DNA of 6,805 bases from Alphaproteobacteria bacterium (GCA_003694205.1 RFKS01000241.1:1-6805); one strand, 5' to 3'; shown: positions 1 through 6,222, counted from the stretch's first letter. Notes: generated by a model from the sequence alone, not told the origin. A program made the numbers and translations.

Positions 1-288
1 GAGGGGGAACTGCGGCACCAGATCCTCGGGTGCCTTGGGGCGGTTGGCCTTGTAATCCGCGTAGAGGTCATTGCGAAAGGTGCGCCGGGCGGCGTCGAAG
101 ACCACCGCAAGATGGGTCGGCGCCTCGCCCTCGTTCACGTCCTTCAGCAGCTTGAACAGCATGTTGGAAAAGCCGAAGACGGCATTCACCGGCGTGCCGT
201 CCGATCGCGTCATCGGCGGCAGGGCGTGATAGGCGCGGAAGATGTAGCCCGAGCCGTCGACGAGATAGAGATGGGGGGTCTTCGTCAT
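1..288 (-). CDS. polA: DNA polymerase I, N-terminal part (cut by window edge)
   Basis: The 96 visible residues are the start of the 5'-3' exonuclease (FEN-like) domain of DNA polymerase I, the enzyme that removes RNA primers and fills gaps in replication and excision repair. Seen: an opening LYLVDGSGYIFRAYHALPP at residues 7-25, the NAVFGFSNML stretch at 35-44, VVFDAARRTFRNDLY at 62-76 and YKANRP at 79-84. D11 and D65 match metal-binding aspartates of this nuclease family. The ATG (complement of 286-288) is preceded by AAAGG at 294-298 with 5 bases of spacing, which supports this start. The reading frame stays open to base 1, so the rest of the exonuclease, the proofreading-like domain and the polymerase domain lie outside the window. 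The zinc-finger gene lies 81 bases upstream on the same strand, so the two may be co-transcribed. Identification is by recognised motifs, not by alignment. Confidence 0.96.
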   Translation of the reverse strand, partial: MTKTPHLYLVDGSGYIFRAYHALPPMTRSDGTPVNAVFGFSNMLFKLLKDVNEGEAPTHLAVVFDAARRTFRNDLYADYKANRPKAPEDLVPQFPL

Positions 289-369
289 GCCCGCCTTTGT
301 AGCGAGCGGCTGGCACGAAGGCGAGGCGGAAATGGGCGCGCCACCGTCGCCTGGCTCACGAGGCCCCGA

Positions 370-579
370 TCAGGCGGCCTTGGGCTTCTTGCTCTTGCTG
401 CCGCGGTTGTCCTTCGGCCCGCCGGCGAGGATGAAGAGACGGTCGCAATAGGGGCATTCGACGGTCCCCGCATCGCCGATGTTGAGAAAGACGCGGGGGT
501 GACCAAGCGCCCCCTCGCCGCCATCACAGGCGACGACCTTGTCCTCGACATAAATCGTTTCGGGCGGCGGAATACTCAT
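370..579 (-). CDS. zf-CHCC zinc-finger domain protein, 69 aa
   Basis: A 69-residue protein almost wholly made of a zf-CHCC domain, the fold shared with the mitochondrial complex I accessory subunit NDUFS6. The putative zinc ligands are C18, H27 (in GHP), C42 and C45 (in the CPYC motif), in the usual order C-x8-H-x14-C-x2-C. The C-terminal tail (residues 55-69) is lysine-rich and probably disordered. The length is normal for the bacterial family. The start is ATG at 577-579 (complement), with a GAGGGA ribosome binding site at 590-595 spaced 10 bases away. It lies upstream of polA in the same direction. The role of free-standing bacterial zf-CHCC proteins is poorly defined. A link to respiratory complex I is plausible from homology only and is not shown by this context. 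Confidence 0.9.
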   Translation of the reverse strand: MSIPPPETIYVEDKVVACDGGEGALGHPRVFLNIGDAGTVECPYCDRLFILAGGPKDNRGSKSKKPKAA

Positions 580-614
580 TGCGATCTGGTCCCTCGGCAG
601 AGTTGTCCCGTCGC

Positions 615-643
615 TATATAGAGCATGCTGCGATCATATGGAA
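615..643 (-). promoter_or_regulatory. Possible sigma70-type promoter for the zf-CHCC gene
   Basis: On the minus strand, TATATA (615-620) is a good -10 element. TTCCAT (complement of 638-643) is a weak -35 with a 17-base spacer. Transcription would begin near base 608, giving a leader of about 30 bases before the zinc-finger ATG. The -10 is clearly AT-rich against a GC-rich background; the -35 matches the consensus at only three positions. Confidence 0.4.
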
Positions 644-664
644 CCGGTGCTGCCGGAGCACCGT

Positions 665-918
665 CCGTTCGCGCTGAGCAGCCGCGAGAAGCGGCGCGTC
701 GAATCCCCCGCTCAACCGCCCTTCGAGACGGGCCTGATGGCCCTCCTCAGGGCGAGCGGAATCTGGGGCGAACGGAAACTGGAAAACCCGTTCGTCCTGA
801 GCCTGTCGAAGGATGGACGGTGGCATCGCCCTTCGAGACGAGCCTGATGGCCCTCCTCAGGTCGAACGGATGGAAAAATCCGTTCGACCTGAGCAGTCGC
901 GAGAAGCGGCGCGTCGAA
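665..918. repeat. Cluster of five palindromic (REP/BIME-like) repeats
   Basis: Five related short elements alternate in orientation: 665-703 (+), 719-759 (-), 788-812 (+), 829-869 (-) and 880-918 (+). Read in their own direction, all begin with CCGYTCGNNCTGAGS and end with a GTCGAA or CTCGAAGGG block. They differ in the middle. Elements 1 and 5 (39 bases, 3 differences) carry a GYCGC-GAGAA-GCGGC hairpin. Elements 2 and 4 (41 bases, 3 differences) carry a block that folds as GGGCC-ATCA-GGCCC in element 2; the copy in element 4 has one change in the stem. Element 3 (25 bases) has only CCT. This resembles intergenic repeat families common in alphaproteobacteria, whose translations (such as VLSLSKDG or RPEPVEG) show up as spurious peptides. 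No transposase is present, so any movement would need one supplied elsewhere. Together with its flanks it fills the gene-free stretch between the zinc-finger and ABC genes. Confidence 0.85.
856..893. repeat. Perfect 16-bp hairpin between two repeat elements
   Basis: Bases 856-871 and 878-893 are exact reverse complements, separated by the 6-base loop GGAAAA. The arms are the facing ends of the fourth and fifth repeat elements plus their short spacer, so the hairpin is formed by two inverted copies meeting head to head. No T-run follows on either strand, so it is not a standard intrinsic terminator. It could block exonucleases or act as a cruciform. Confidence 0.8.
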
Positions 919-991
919 GCGTGAACGGCGCGAGAACGAGAGCAATGCCTTGCCCTCTTCCGCCAGATCCTTCGTGATCGACCGCCCCGCA
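919..991. other. Unassigned stretch between the repeats and the ABC gene promoter
   Basis: No gene is supported here. On the minus strand, roughly 927-985 reads as a protein-like stretch (AGRSITKDLAEEGKALLSF), but it has no supported start, stop or ribosome binding site and runs into the repeats. It may be a gene remnant or chance. Confidence 0.3.
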
Positions 992-1020
992 TTGACCGCA
1001 CCGGCAGCGGGTGCTAGCGC
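992..1020 (+). promoter_or_regulatory. Possible promoter for the ABC ATPase-nadB operon
   Basis: TTGACC (992-997) is a near-consensus -35. A 17-base spacer leads to TAGCGC (1015-1020), a poor -10. Transcription would begin near 1027, giving a leader of about 27 bases. Only the -35 is convincing. Confidence 0.35.
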
Positions 1021-1053
1021 AGGGCATCGCGTGCACTTGCGAGACGGGGATCT

Positions 1054-2007
1054 GTGGTGGACACCGAGGCGGCAATATCGGTTCGCGGGCTGGAAAAGAT
1101 CTATGGCGGGCGCAGCCCCAAGCGGGCGCTCAAGGGCATCGATCTCGATATCCCGCAAGGCTCGCTCTTCGGCCTCCTCGGCCCCAATGGTGCCGGCAAG
1201 TCGACCTTCATCAATATTCTCGCCGGCCTCGTCCGCAAGACGGCGGGAGAGGTCCGGATCTGGGGTTTCGATCTCGACACCAATCCGCGCAATGCCCGGG
1301 TCTCGATCGGTGTCGTGCCGCAGGAGCTCGTCTTCGATGCCTTCTTCACACCCTGGGAGATGCTCGAGGTGCAGGCCGGCATGTACGGCGTGCCCAAGCA
1401 TGAGCGCCGCACCGCCGAGCTCCTGCGCGCGGTGCGCCTGTGGGAGCAGCGGCACGCCTATTCGCGCACGCTTTCGGGCGGCATGAAGCGACGCCTTCTG
1501 GTCGCCAAGGCGCTCGTCCATTCGCCGCCGGTCCTGATCCTCGACGAGCCAACCGCCGGTGTCGACATCGAGCTCCGGCAGCTTCTCTGGGATTATGTGC
1601 GCGAGTTGCATGCCGCGGGCACCACCATCGTGCTGACGACACACTATCTCGAGGAGGCGGAAGAGCTCTGCGACCGCATCGCGATCATCAATCACGGCGA
1701 AGTCGTCGCCTGCGAGCCGACGGCGCAACTGCTGTCGCGGATCGACGAGAAGGAGATCATCCTTCGTTTTGGGACACCGCTCGAGACGGTGCCGCCCGCC
1801 TTTGCCGGCTTTCGCAGCCGTCTCGCGCCACCGGATGGCCTGGTCCTGCAGATCTCGCGGCAAGGCGATGATATCGCCGCCATTCTCGGCGCCATCGCCG
1901 CTTGCGGCCTGCCGGTCGTCGACCTGTCCACCGACGAGACCGATCTCGAGGACATCTTCCTTCAGATCACGCGCGACGGGGCGCGCGAGGACGCGCGCGC
2001 GGAGTGA
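1054..2007 (+). CDS. ABC-2-type transporter ATP-binding protein, YadG-like
   Basis: A 317-residue cytoplasmic ATPase subunit of an ABC transporter. All nucleotide-binding elements are intact: Walker [10 protein letters not shown] (43-51), Q-loop Q90, signature LSGGM (140-144), Walker B VLILDEP (160-166) with catalytic E165, D-loop AGVD (168-171) and switch histidine H197. The stretch [14 protein letters not shown] and the [11 protein letters not shown] block are typical of the YadG/DrrA branch that works with ABC-2-type permeases, mostly exporters. Residues 225-317 form the usual C-terminal extension. The substrate is unknown. No permease gene is nearby, because the next gene is nadB, so the partner must be encoded elsewhere. 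Two GTG codons are possible starts (1054 and 1057). GGGGA at 1046-1050 is better spaced for the second, a difference of one residue. The stop overlaps the nadB start. Confidence 0.93.
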   Translation: MVDTEAAISVRGLEKIYGGRSPKRALKGIDLDIPQGSLFGLLGPNGAGKSTFINILAGLVRKTAGEVRIWGFDLDTNPRNARVSIGVVPQELVFDAFFTPWEMLEVQAGMYGVPKHERRTAELLRAVRLWEQRHAYSRTLSGGMKRRLLVAKALVHSPPVLILDEPTAGVDIELRQLLWDYVRELHAAGTTIVLTTHYLEEAEELCDRIAIINHGEVVACEPTAQLLSRIDEKEIILRFGTPLETVPPAFAGFRSRLAPPDGLVLQISRQGDDIAAILGAIAACGLPVVDLSTDETDLEDIFLQITRDGAREDARAE

Positions 2008-3599
2008 GCACCGACATCGACATTCTGGTCATCGGCAGCGGTGCCGCCGGGCTCACCGCGGCGCTCACGCTCGCCCGGCATGCGCGCATCGCGCTCGTCT
2101 CCAAGGCCGAACTGGGTGCCGGTGCCACGCCGCGCGCACAGGGCGGCATCGCCGCCGTGCTCGCCGCTGGCGATTCCGTTGAGCAGCACATCGCCGACAC
2201 CCTCGATGCCGGCGCCGGACTGTGCAAGCCGGATGTCGTGCGCTTCGTCGTCGAGCGCGGACCGGAGGCCATCGCCGGCCTCATTCGCCTCGGCGTGCCC
2301 TTCACCCGCGGTGACGGGGGCAAGGACGAATTCGCCTATCATCTGACACGCGAGGGCGGCCACTCGGTGCGTCGTGTCATCCATGTCGACGACGCCACCG
2401 GCCGGGCGGTGCAGACGGCCCTCGAGGCCCAGGCGCGCGCGGAGCCCAACATCCGCGTGCTCGAGCACCATATGGCGGTCGATCTCATCACCAGTCGCCA
2501 TCTGCGCGGGGGCAAGCCCGGACCGGAGCGCTGCCACGGCGCCTATCTTTTCGATCGGCGGGCCGGGCGGGTCATCGCCCTGCCGGCGCGGGCGGTGGTG
2601 CTTGCCACCGGTGGTGCGAGCCGCGTCTATCTCTACAGCTCGAATCCCGACGGTGCCACCGGCGACGGCATTGCCATGGCCTGGCGTGCCGGCTGCCGGG
2701 TGGCGAACATGGAATTCAACCAGTTCCATCCGACCTGCCTCTATCACCCGCAGGCGAAGAACTTTCTCGTCACCGAGGCGCTGCGCGGCGAGGGGGCGCG
2801 GCTCACCCTGCCCGACGGCACGTGCTTTCTCGATCGCTATGACCGCCGCGGCGAGCTCGCGCCGCGTGACATCGTTGCCCGCGCCATCGATCACGAGATG
2901 AAGCGGCGTGGCCTCGACCATGTGCTGCTCGACATCAGCCACCGCGACCCCGACTTCGTGCTCGCACATTTCCCGACCATCTACCGCCGCTGCCGCGAAT
3001 ACGGGATCGATATCACGAAGGAAGCGATTCCCGTGGTCCCGGCGGCGCATTACAGCTGCGGCGGTGTGCTCGTCGACCGCGCCGGACGGACCGATCTCGA
3101 CGGCCTTTACTGCATCGGCGAAGCCTCCTGCACGGGGCTGCATGGCGCCAACCGCATGGCCTCGAACTCGCTGCTCGAGTGCCTCGTCTTCGGTCAGGCG
3201 GCGGGCGAGGATATCCGGGCACGCCTCGATGATCTCGCGCCACCAGGTGTGCCGCGGCCATGGGACGAGAGCCGGGTCACCGATTCCGACGAGGAGGTCG
3301 TGGTCACCCACAACTGGGCCGAGCTCCGGCGCTTCATGTGGGATTATGTCGGCATCGTGCGCAGCGACAAGCGGCTCGAGCGCGCCCGGCACCGCATCGA
3401 CCTCCTGCGTCAGGAGATCGCCGACTATTACGGCAATTTCCGGGTCACGCCCGACCTGCTCGAGCTGCGCAACCTTCTCGAGGTCGCGGACCTGATCGTC
3501 CGCTCGGCGATGGCGCGGCGCGAATCGCGCGGCCTGCATTACTCCCTCGACCACCCGCAAACGGAGCCCGAGGGAAAAGACACCATTCTCGCCCCCTGA
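2004..3599 (+). CDS. nadB: L-aspartate oxidase
   Basis: A 531-residue FAD enzyme that oxidises L-aspartate to iminoaspartate, the first step of de novo NAD synthesis; quinolinate synthase NadA uses the product. Seen: FAD-binding Rossmann motif GSGAAGL (11-17), [11 protein letters not shown] (41-51), the active-site region EFNQFHPT (237-244, with H242), TEALRGEGA (257-265), [11 protein letters not shown] (285-295, with R288), the [10 protein letters not shown] segment (346-355, with H349), and the FAD-binding end [22 protein letters not shown] (371-392). The C-terminal helical domain, including WDYVGIVR (446-453), is complete. Length is normal for NadB and distinguishes it from succinate dehydrogenase flavoproteins, which it resembles. 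The chosen start is GTG at 2004, inside the GTGA overlap with the ABC gene, because the conserved DILVIGSG follows at once. An ATG or GTG further upstream would add residues that are only the other frame of the ABC gene. The Shine-Dalgarno is weak (GAGGA, 1987-1991), so translation probably depends on coupling. nadA and nadC are not in the window. Confidence 0.96.
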   Translation: MSTDIDILVIGSGAAGLTAALTLARHARIALVSKAELGAGATPRAQGGIAAVLAAGDSVEQHIADTLDAGAGLCKPDVVRFVVERGPEAIAGLIRLGVPFTRGDGGKDEFAYHLTREGGHSVRRVIHVDDATGRAVQTALEAQARAEPNIRVLEHHMAVDLITSRHLRGGKPGPERCHGAYLFDRRAGRVIALPARAVVLATGGASRVYLYSSNPDGATGDGIAMAWRAGCRVANMEFNQFHPTCLYHPQAKNFLVTEALRGEGARLTLPDGTCFLDRYDRRGELAPRDIVARAIDHEMKRRGLDHVLLDISHRDPDFVLAHFPTIYRRCREYGIDITKEAIPVVPAAHYSCGGVLVDRAGRTDLDGLYCIGEASCTGLHGANRMASNSLLECLVFGQAAGEDIRARLDDLAPPGVPRPWDESRVTDSDEEVVVTHNWAELRRFMWDYVGIVRSDKRLERARHRIDLLRQEIADYYGNFRVTPDLLELRNLLEVADLIVRSAMARRESRGLHYSLDHPQTEPEGKDTILAP

Positions 3600-3627
3600 G
3601 CGCGGCCGCACCGGTCGTTCGAATTGA

Positions 3628-3638
3628 TGCGAATCGCA
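3628..3638. promoter_or_regulatory. 11-base near-palindrome upstream of the tad-like genes
   Basis: TGCGAATCGCA is symmetrical apart from its central base. It sits in the 97-base gap between nadB and the TadG-like gene, where an operator would be expected. No regulator can be named, and an 11-base palindrome could arise by chance. No clear -35/-10 pair was found in this gap and no terminator follows nadB, so readthrough from nadB is possible. Confidence 0.2.
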
Positions 3639-3680
3639 AGACTTCCTTAGTGGGCGCCGCGGTATTCTGACCGGGCGGGA

Positions 3681-3687
3681 AAGGAGG
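3681..3687 (+). promoter_or_regulatory. Strong ribosome binding site of the TadG-like gene
   Basis: AAGGAGG is a full anti-16S match, 9 bases before the ATG at 3697. It fixes the start and suggests this operon is translated strongly and independently of nadB. Confidence 0.8.
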
Positions 3688-3696
3688 CATCGCGAC

Positions 3697-5016
3697 ATGC
3701 GTCGCCACACGCTCGGGCACAGGGACATCGCGCACTTTCTGCGGGACGGGCGCGGCGGAACGCTGACGCTGACCGCGATCGTCTTTCCCGTCCTCATCGG
3801 TTTTGCCGGTCTCGCGCTCGATGGGGCGAACTGGTATGCGCAACGCCGCGCGACGCAGAACATGGTCGACGCGGCGGCCATCGCCGCTGCCTATGCAAAG
3901 CTCGACGGCCAGGCGCTCGACCAGATCACGGCCGTTGCCCGCGCCGAGGCCGAACGCAACGGCTTTGATGCGACCGCGGGCGATTCGATCAGCGTCGCCG
4001 AGGCGACGGGCGGGCCGGTCGGGGCCTCGCTGCCGCTCGTCACCGTCCGCATCACGCACAACACCCCGCTCTATGTCGCCCAGATCCTGATGAGCCGCGC
4101 CAGCGTCAACATCTCGGCGCGGGCGGTGTCGGGGGTGCGCAATCTCGGCCCGCAATGCATCATCTCGCTCGACGAGACGGCGGCGCGGGCGATCGAGTTC
4201 ACCGGCAGCACGACAGCGGACATCGGTTGCGGCGTGGCGGCCAATTCCGACAGTGCGGAAGCGCTCTATATCGGCGGCAGCGCCATCCTGCAGGCCAATC
4301 CGGCGCAAGCCTTCGGGGACATCGCCATCGAGGGCAATGGCGAGCTCATCTCGCAGCTGCCGCCCTTGCCTTTCTCGCCGCGCGTGCCCGATCCCTTCGC
4401 CGGCCTGCCCGCGCCGCCGCGCAGTGCCCCCTGCGATGCCACGATCACCAACGGCACCGACCTCTCGAGCCTGCTGCCCGGGCTCGCGGCGACGGGGCTT
4501 GCCGACGGCTTCATCACGCTGTGCGGCGATGTCCAGCTCGCCGGCACGCTCGCGCTGCCGCCGGCGACCTATGTCATCAAGGGCGATCTTGACGTCAAGG
4601 CGAACGCCAATGTCACCGGCAGCGGGGTCACCTTCATCCTCACCAATGACGATCCCGCCGACACCGGCCGGCTGACCAATTTCGGCAGCAATGCCACGGT
4701 GTCCCTGACCGCGCCGACGAGCGGCACCTGGCAGGGTCTGCTCTTCTATCAGGATCCGCTCGCTCCCTGTGCGGTCAATCAGCCGAACAAGTTCACCGGC
4801 GGGCCAACGATGTCGCTCGACGGGGTGATTTACGCGCCCGCCTGCGCGGTCGAATTCCGCGGCAATACGGCGAACAGCAACGGCTGCCTGCAGATCGTCT
4901 CGCGCACGGTGAGCTTTTCGGGCAATTCGACGGTCAAGAACGAACCCACCGCCTGCCAGCAGTTCGGCCTCAACAGTGCGGGCTCGGGGCAGCAGCAGGT
5001 GGTCCTGCTCGAATAG
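3697..5016 (+). CDS. TadG-related pilus assembly protein with cysteine-rich beta-rich periplasmic domain
   Basis: A 439-residue single-pass membrane protein. Residues 1-20 are basic and cytoplasmic. Residues 22-42 form the membrane helix of a Tad-type (TadG-like N-terminal) domain, followed by the typical DGANWYAQRRATQNMVDAAAIAAA block (42-65). There is no prepilin-peptidase glutamate after the glycine pair, as usual for TadG. The large outer part (about 145-439) is rich in Gly, Ser, Thr and Asn with repeating short beta-like stretches (for example 290-345 and 370-415), which suggests a beta-helix or beta-sandwich; this is inference. No von Willebrand A metal site (DxSxS) is visible, unlike classical TadG. 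Eight cysteines, at 154, 178, 246, 276, 358, 383, 397 and 420, all lie outside the membrane, so disulfides are likely. A proline-rich linker spans about 221-245. It is the first of three tightly spaced genes; the next starts 12 bases after its stop. Confidence 0.85.
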   Translation: MRRHTLGHRDIAHFLRDGRGGTLTLTAIVFPVLIGFAGLALDGANWYAQRRATQNMVDAAAIAAAYAKLDGQALDQITAVARAEAERNGFDATAGDSISVAEATGGPVGASLPLVTVRITHNTPLYVAQILMSRASVNISARAVSGVRNLGPQCIISLDETAARAIEFTGSTTADIGCGVAANSDSAEALYIGGSAILQANPAQAFGDIAIEGNGELISQLPPLPFSPRVPDPFAGLPAPPRSAPCDATITNGTDLSSLLPGLAATGLADGFITLCGDVQLAGTLALPPATYVIKGDLDVKANANVTGSGVTFILTNDDPADTGRLTNFGSNATVSLTAPTSGTWQGLLFYQDPLAPCAVNQPNKFTGGPTMSLDGVIYAPACAVEFRGNTANSNGCLQIVSRTVSFSGNSTVKNEPTACQQFGLNSAGSGQQQVVLLE

Positions 5017-5028
5017 GAGTGCGCCCGG

Positions 5029-5532
5029 ATGCCTGGTTACCTTCGATCTTCCGTGCGGCGTTTCCGCCATGCCCGGGCGGGCAATGTGCTGGTGGAGACC
5101 GCGCTCGTCGCGACGGTGCTCGGCGTTCTCGCCATCGGCTCCATCGATTTCGGTCTCGCCTATATGCGCCAGTCGATGATCGACAATGCGGTGCGCGCCG
5201 GCATGCAGTTTGCGCTTGCGCGGCACCCCTCGATGGGGGAGATCGTCGATGGCGTGGTGACGACGCAGAATGTGCGCGATGCGGTGTGGAAGGCGACCGA
5301 CTATCTCACCGCCGACCCCGGCGATCCGCCACTCAGCGTCAGCTTTTCCTGCGAGTGTCCCGACGGCACGGCGGTCGCCTGCACCTCGACCGCGGTCTCG
5401 ACGCTCGCCTGCAGCGACCGGCGGACCTATCTCAATATCCGTCTCCAGAACGACTATGACCTCCTCTTCGCCTATCCCGGGCTCGGGCGCACCCTTGCGC
5501 TCGTCGGCGAGGGGGCGGTGCGGCTCAATTGA
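5029..5532 (+). CDS. TadE-like pseudopilin, 167 aa
   Basis: A small membrane-anchored pseudopilin-like protein of the TadE family, expected to be a minor component of a Tad/Flp pilus or its assembly machine. A basic N-terminus (1-17) is followed by G18-NVLVE, with glutamate at +5 after the glycine. That fits the prepilin-peptidase cleavage pattern, with a hydrophobic helix from about 20 to 42. The next segment, FGLAYMRQSMIDNAVRAGMQFALA, is the usual amphipathic continuation. The periplasmic part carries four clustered cysteines (C108, C110, C118, C128) in a CxC-x7-C-x9-C loop, a pattern known from many alphaproteobacterial TadE-like proteins and probably disulfide-bonded. The C-terminus returns to beta-like sequence. 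GGAG at 5016-5019, overlapping the previous stop codon, lies 9 bases before the ATG. It cannot be decided whether this is TadE or TadF. Confidence 0.86.
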   Translation: MPGYLRSSVRRFRHARAGNVLVETALVATVLGVLAIGSIDFGLAYMRQSMIDNAVRAGMQFALARHPSMGEIVDGVVTTQNVRDAVWKATDYLTADPGDPPLSVSFSCECPDGTAVACTSTAVSTLACSDRRTYLNIRLQNDYDLLFAYPGLGRTLALVGEGAVRLN

Positions 5533-5535
5533 GGG
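5531..5535 (+). promoter_or_regulatory. Ribosome binding site deciding the start of the third tad-like gene
   Basis: GAGGG lies 8 bases before the ATG at 5544. It favours that codon over the in-frame TTG at 5529, which would lie inside the previous stop (TTGA overlap) and has no good site upstream. Confidence 0.6.
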
Positions 5536-5543
5536 CGCGGGCG

Positions 5544-5999
5544 ATGCGGCGGAAAGAAGCGCGGGGCCACCGGACAGCGGCACGTTTTCTGCGCTGCCAT
5601 AAGGGAGCGGCGGGGGTCGAGTTCGCGCTCGCCCTGCCGCTCGTGCTCGCCCTTTTCTTCACCGTCATCGAGGGCGGGCGGCTCGCCTACACGCAGGCGG
5701 CGCTCTATTTCGCCGCCCAGGAGGCGACGCGCTATGCCATCGTGCGCGAGGGCCAGGTGAGCGATGACGAAATCCGTGACTTCGCGGCCTCGAAACTGTT
5801 CGGACTGAGGCCCAGCCTTGCTGTGGTGACCGTGCAGTCGCCGATCGACCCGACGGTCAACACCTCGGAGTACACGGTGGCGATCAACTACAGCTTCACC
5901 CCACTCTTTCCCTATCTACCCCGGGGCACGTTGACCCTGAGCGCGCAATCGAGCGGCTTTATCGCCTTCCCGCCGGTACTGCCGGGCGGCGGGTCCTAA
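5544..5999 (+). CDS. TadE-like pseudopilin, 151 aa
   Basis: The third gene of the tad-like set. After a basic N-terminal stretch (1-20), G21-AAGVEF gives a textbook prepilin-peptidase pattern with E26 at +5 and F27 at +6. It is followed by the membrane helix ALALPLVLALFFTVIEGG (28-45) and the TadE continuation RLAYTQAALYFAAQEATRYA. Of the three proteins it is the clearest match to the TadE-like family. The outer part (about 85-142) is beta-rich and has no cysteines, unlike its two neighbours. The only cysteine, C18, is on the cytoplasmic side. A start at TTG 5529 would add five residues and overlap the upstream gene by 4 bases; ATG 5544 is preferred for its ribosome binding site. The gene ends 25 bases from the tRNA on the opposite strand, with no clear terminator between them. 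Confidence 0.88.
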   Translation: MRRKEARGHRTAARFLRCHKGAAGVEFALALPLVLALFFTVIEGGRLAYTQAALYFAAQEATRYAIVREGQVSDDEIRDFAASKLFGLRPSLAVVTVQSPIDPTVNTSEYTVAINYSFTPLFPYLPRGTLTLSAQSSGFIAFPPVLPGGGS

Positions 6000-6024
6000 G
6001 ACGGTGGGGAAAAGGGGAGAGGCA

Positions 6025-6101
<77 letters not shown>

Positions 6102-6127
6102 CTCAAAGCCGCCTGAGAAGCGGCCGG

Positions 6128-6156
6128 ACAGTAGCCGATATCGGACCACCTTGCAA
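6128..6156 (-). promoter_or_regulatory. Probable promoter of tRNA-Arg
   Basis: On the minus strand, TTGCAA (6151-6156) is a fair -35. A 17-base spacer leads to TACTGT (complement of 6128-6133) as a -10. Transcription would begin about 20 bases before the mature tRNA. The spacer contains the perfect palindrome CCGATATCGG (6135-6144). The hexamer matches are moderate. Confidence 0.45.
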
Positions 6157-6187
6157 ACCCCTCGCACGGCAGGCGTGACAACCACCC

Positions 6188-6216
6188 TTGACTCTTCGAC
6201 GACAAGAACAAAACAT
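6188..6216 (+). promoter_or_regulatory. Probable imuA promoter
   Basis: TTGACT (6188-6193) is a near-consensus -35. A 17-base spacer places AAACAT (6211-6216) as a weak -10, inside the LexA box, so bound LexA would exclude RNA polymerase. The expected start of transcription falls close to the imuA ATG. Confidence 0.5.
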
Positions 6217-6220
6217 GAAC
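6206..6220. promoter_or_regulatory. LexA (SOS) box of imuA
   Basis: GAAC-AAAACAT-GAAC is an exact GAAC-N7-GAAC direct repeat, the complement of GTTC-N7-GTTC, which is the established LexA site of alphaproteobacteria. It ends 2 bases before the imuA ATG and overlaps the probable -10. SOS-controlled expression of imuA operons from such sites is well known, so the match and the position support each other. Confidence 0.88.
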
Positions 6221-6222
6221 AC

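Noticed and set aside
112..621. A 169-codon plus-strand frame opposite polA and the zinc-finger gene
   Set aside because: It is antisense to two recognised genes and has no family motif.
856..893. Intrinsic terminator
   Set aside because: The stem is perfect, but no T-run follows on either strand and no gene ends near it.
665..918. CRISPR array
   Set aside because: The units alternate in orientation, vary in length, lack regular unique spacers, and no cas gene is present.
625..924. Small plus-strand frames within the repeat cluster
   Set aside because: They are translations of the palindromic repeats (VLSLSKDG, RPEPVEG and SSREKRRVE type peptides), with no ribosome binding site.
712..1863. 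A 383-codon minus-strand frame across the repeats and the ABC gene
   Set aside because: Most of it is antisense to the intact ABC ATPase. Its C-terminal part is translated repeat sequence of a kind known to give spurious peptides.
1902..2003. An upstream extension of nadB
   Set aside because: These 34 codons lie inside the ABC gene in another frame and are unlike NadB N-termini. The conserved DILVIGSG begins right after the GTG at 2004.
1962..3881. A 639-codon open frame on the minus strand opposite nadB
   Set aside because: It runs antisense to an unmistakable nadB. Long antisense open frames are expected when third codon positions are nearly all G or C. It shows no recognisable domain.
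3445..5583. A 712-codon open frame on the minus strand opposite the tad-like genes
   Set aside because: Its sequence is dominated by Arg, Gly, Ala and Glu as in GC-rich shadow frames. The plus-strand genes have ribosome binding sites, membrane helices and family motifs.
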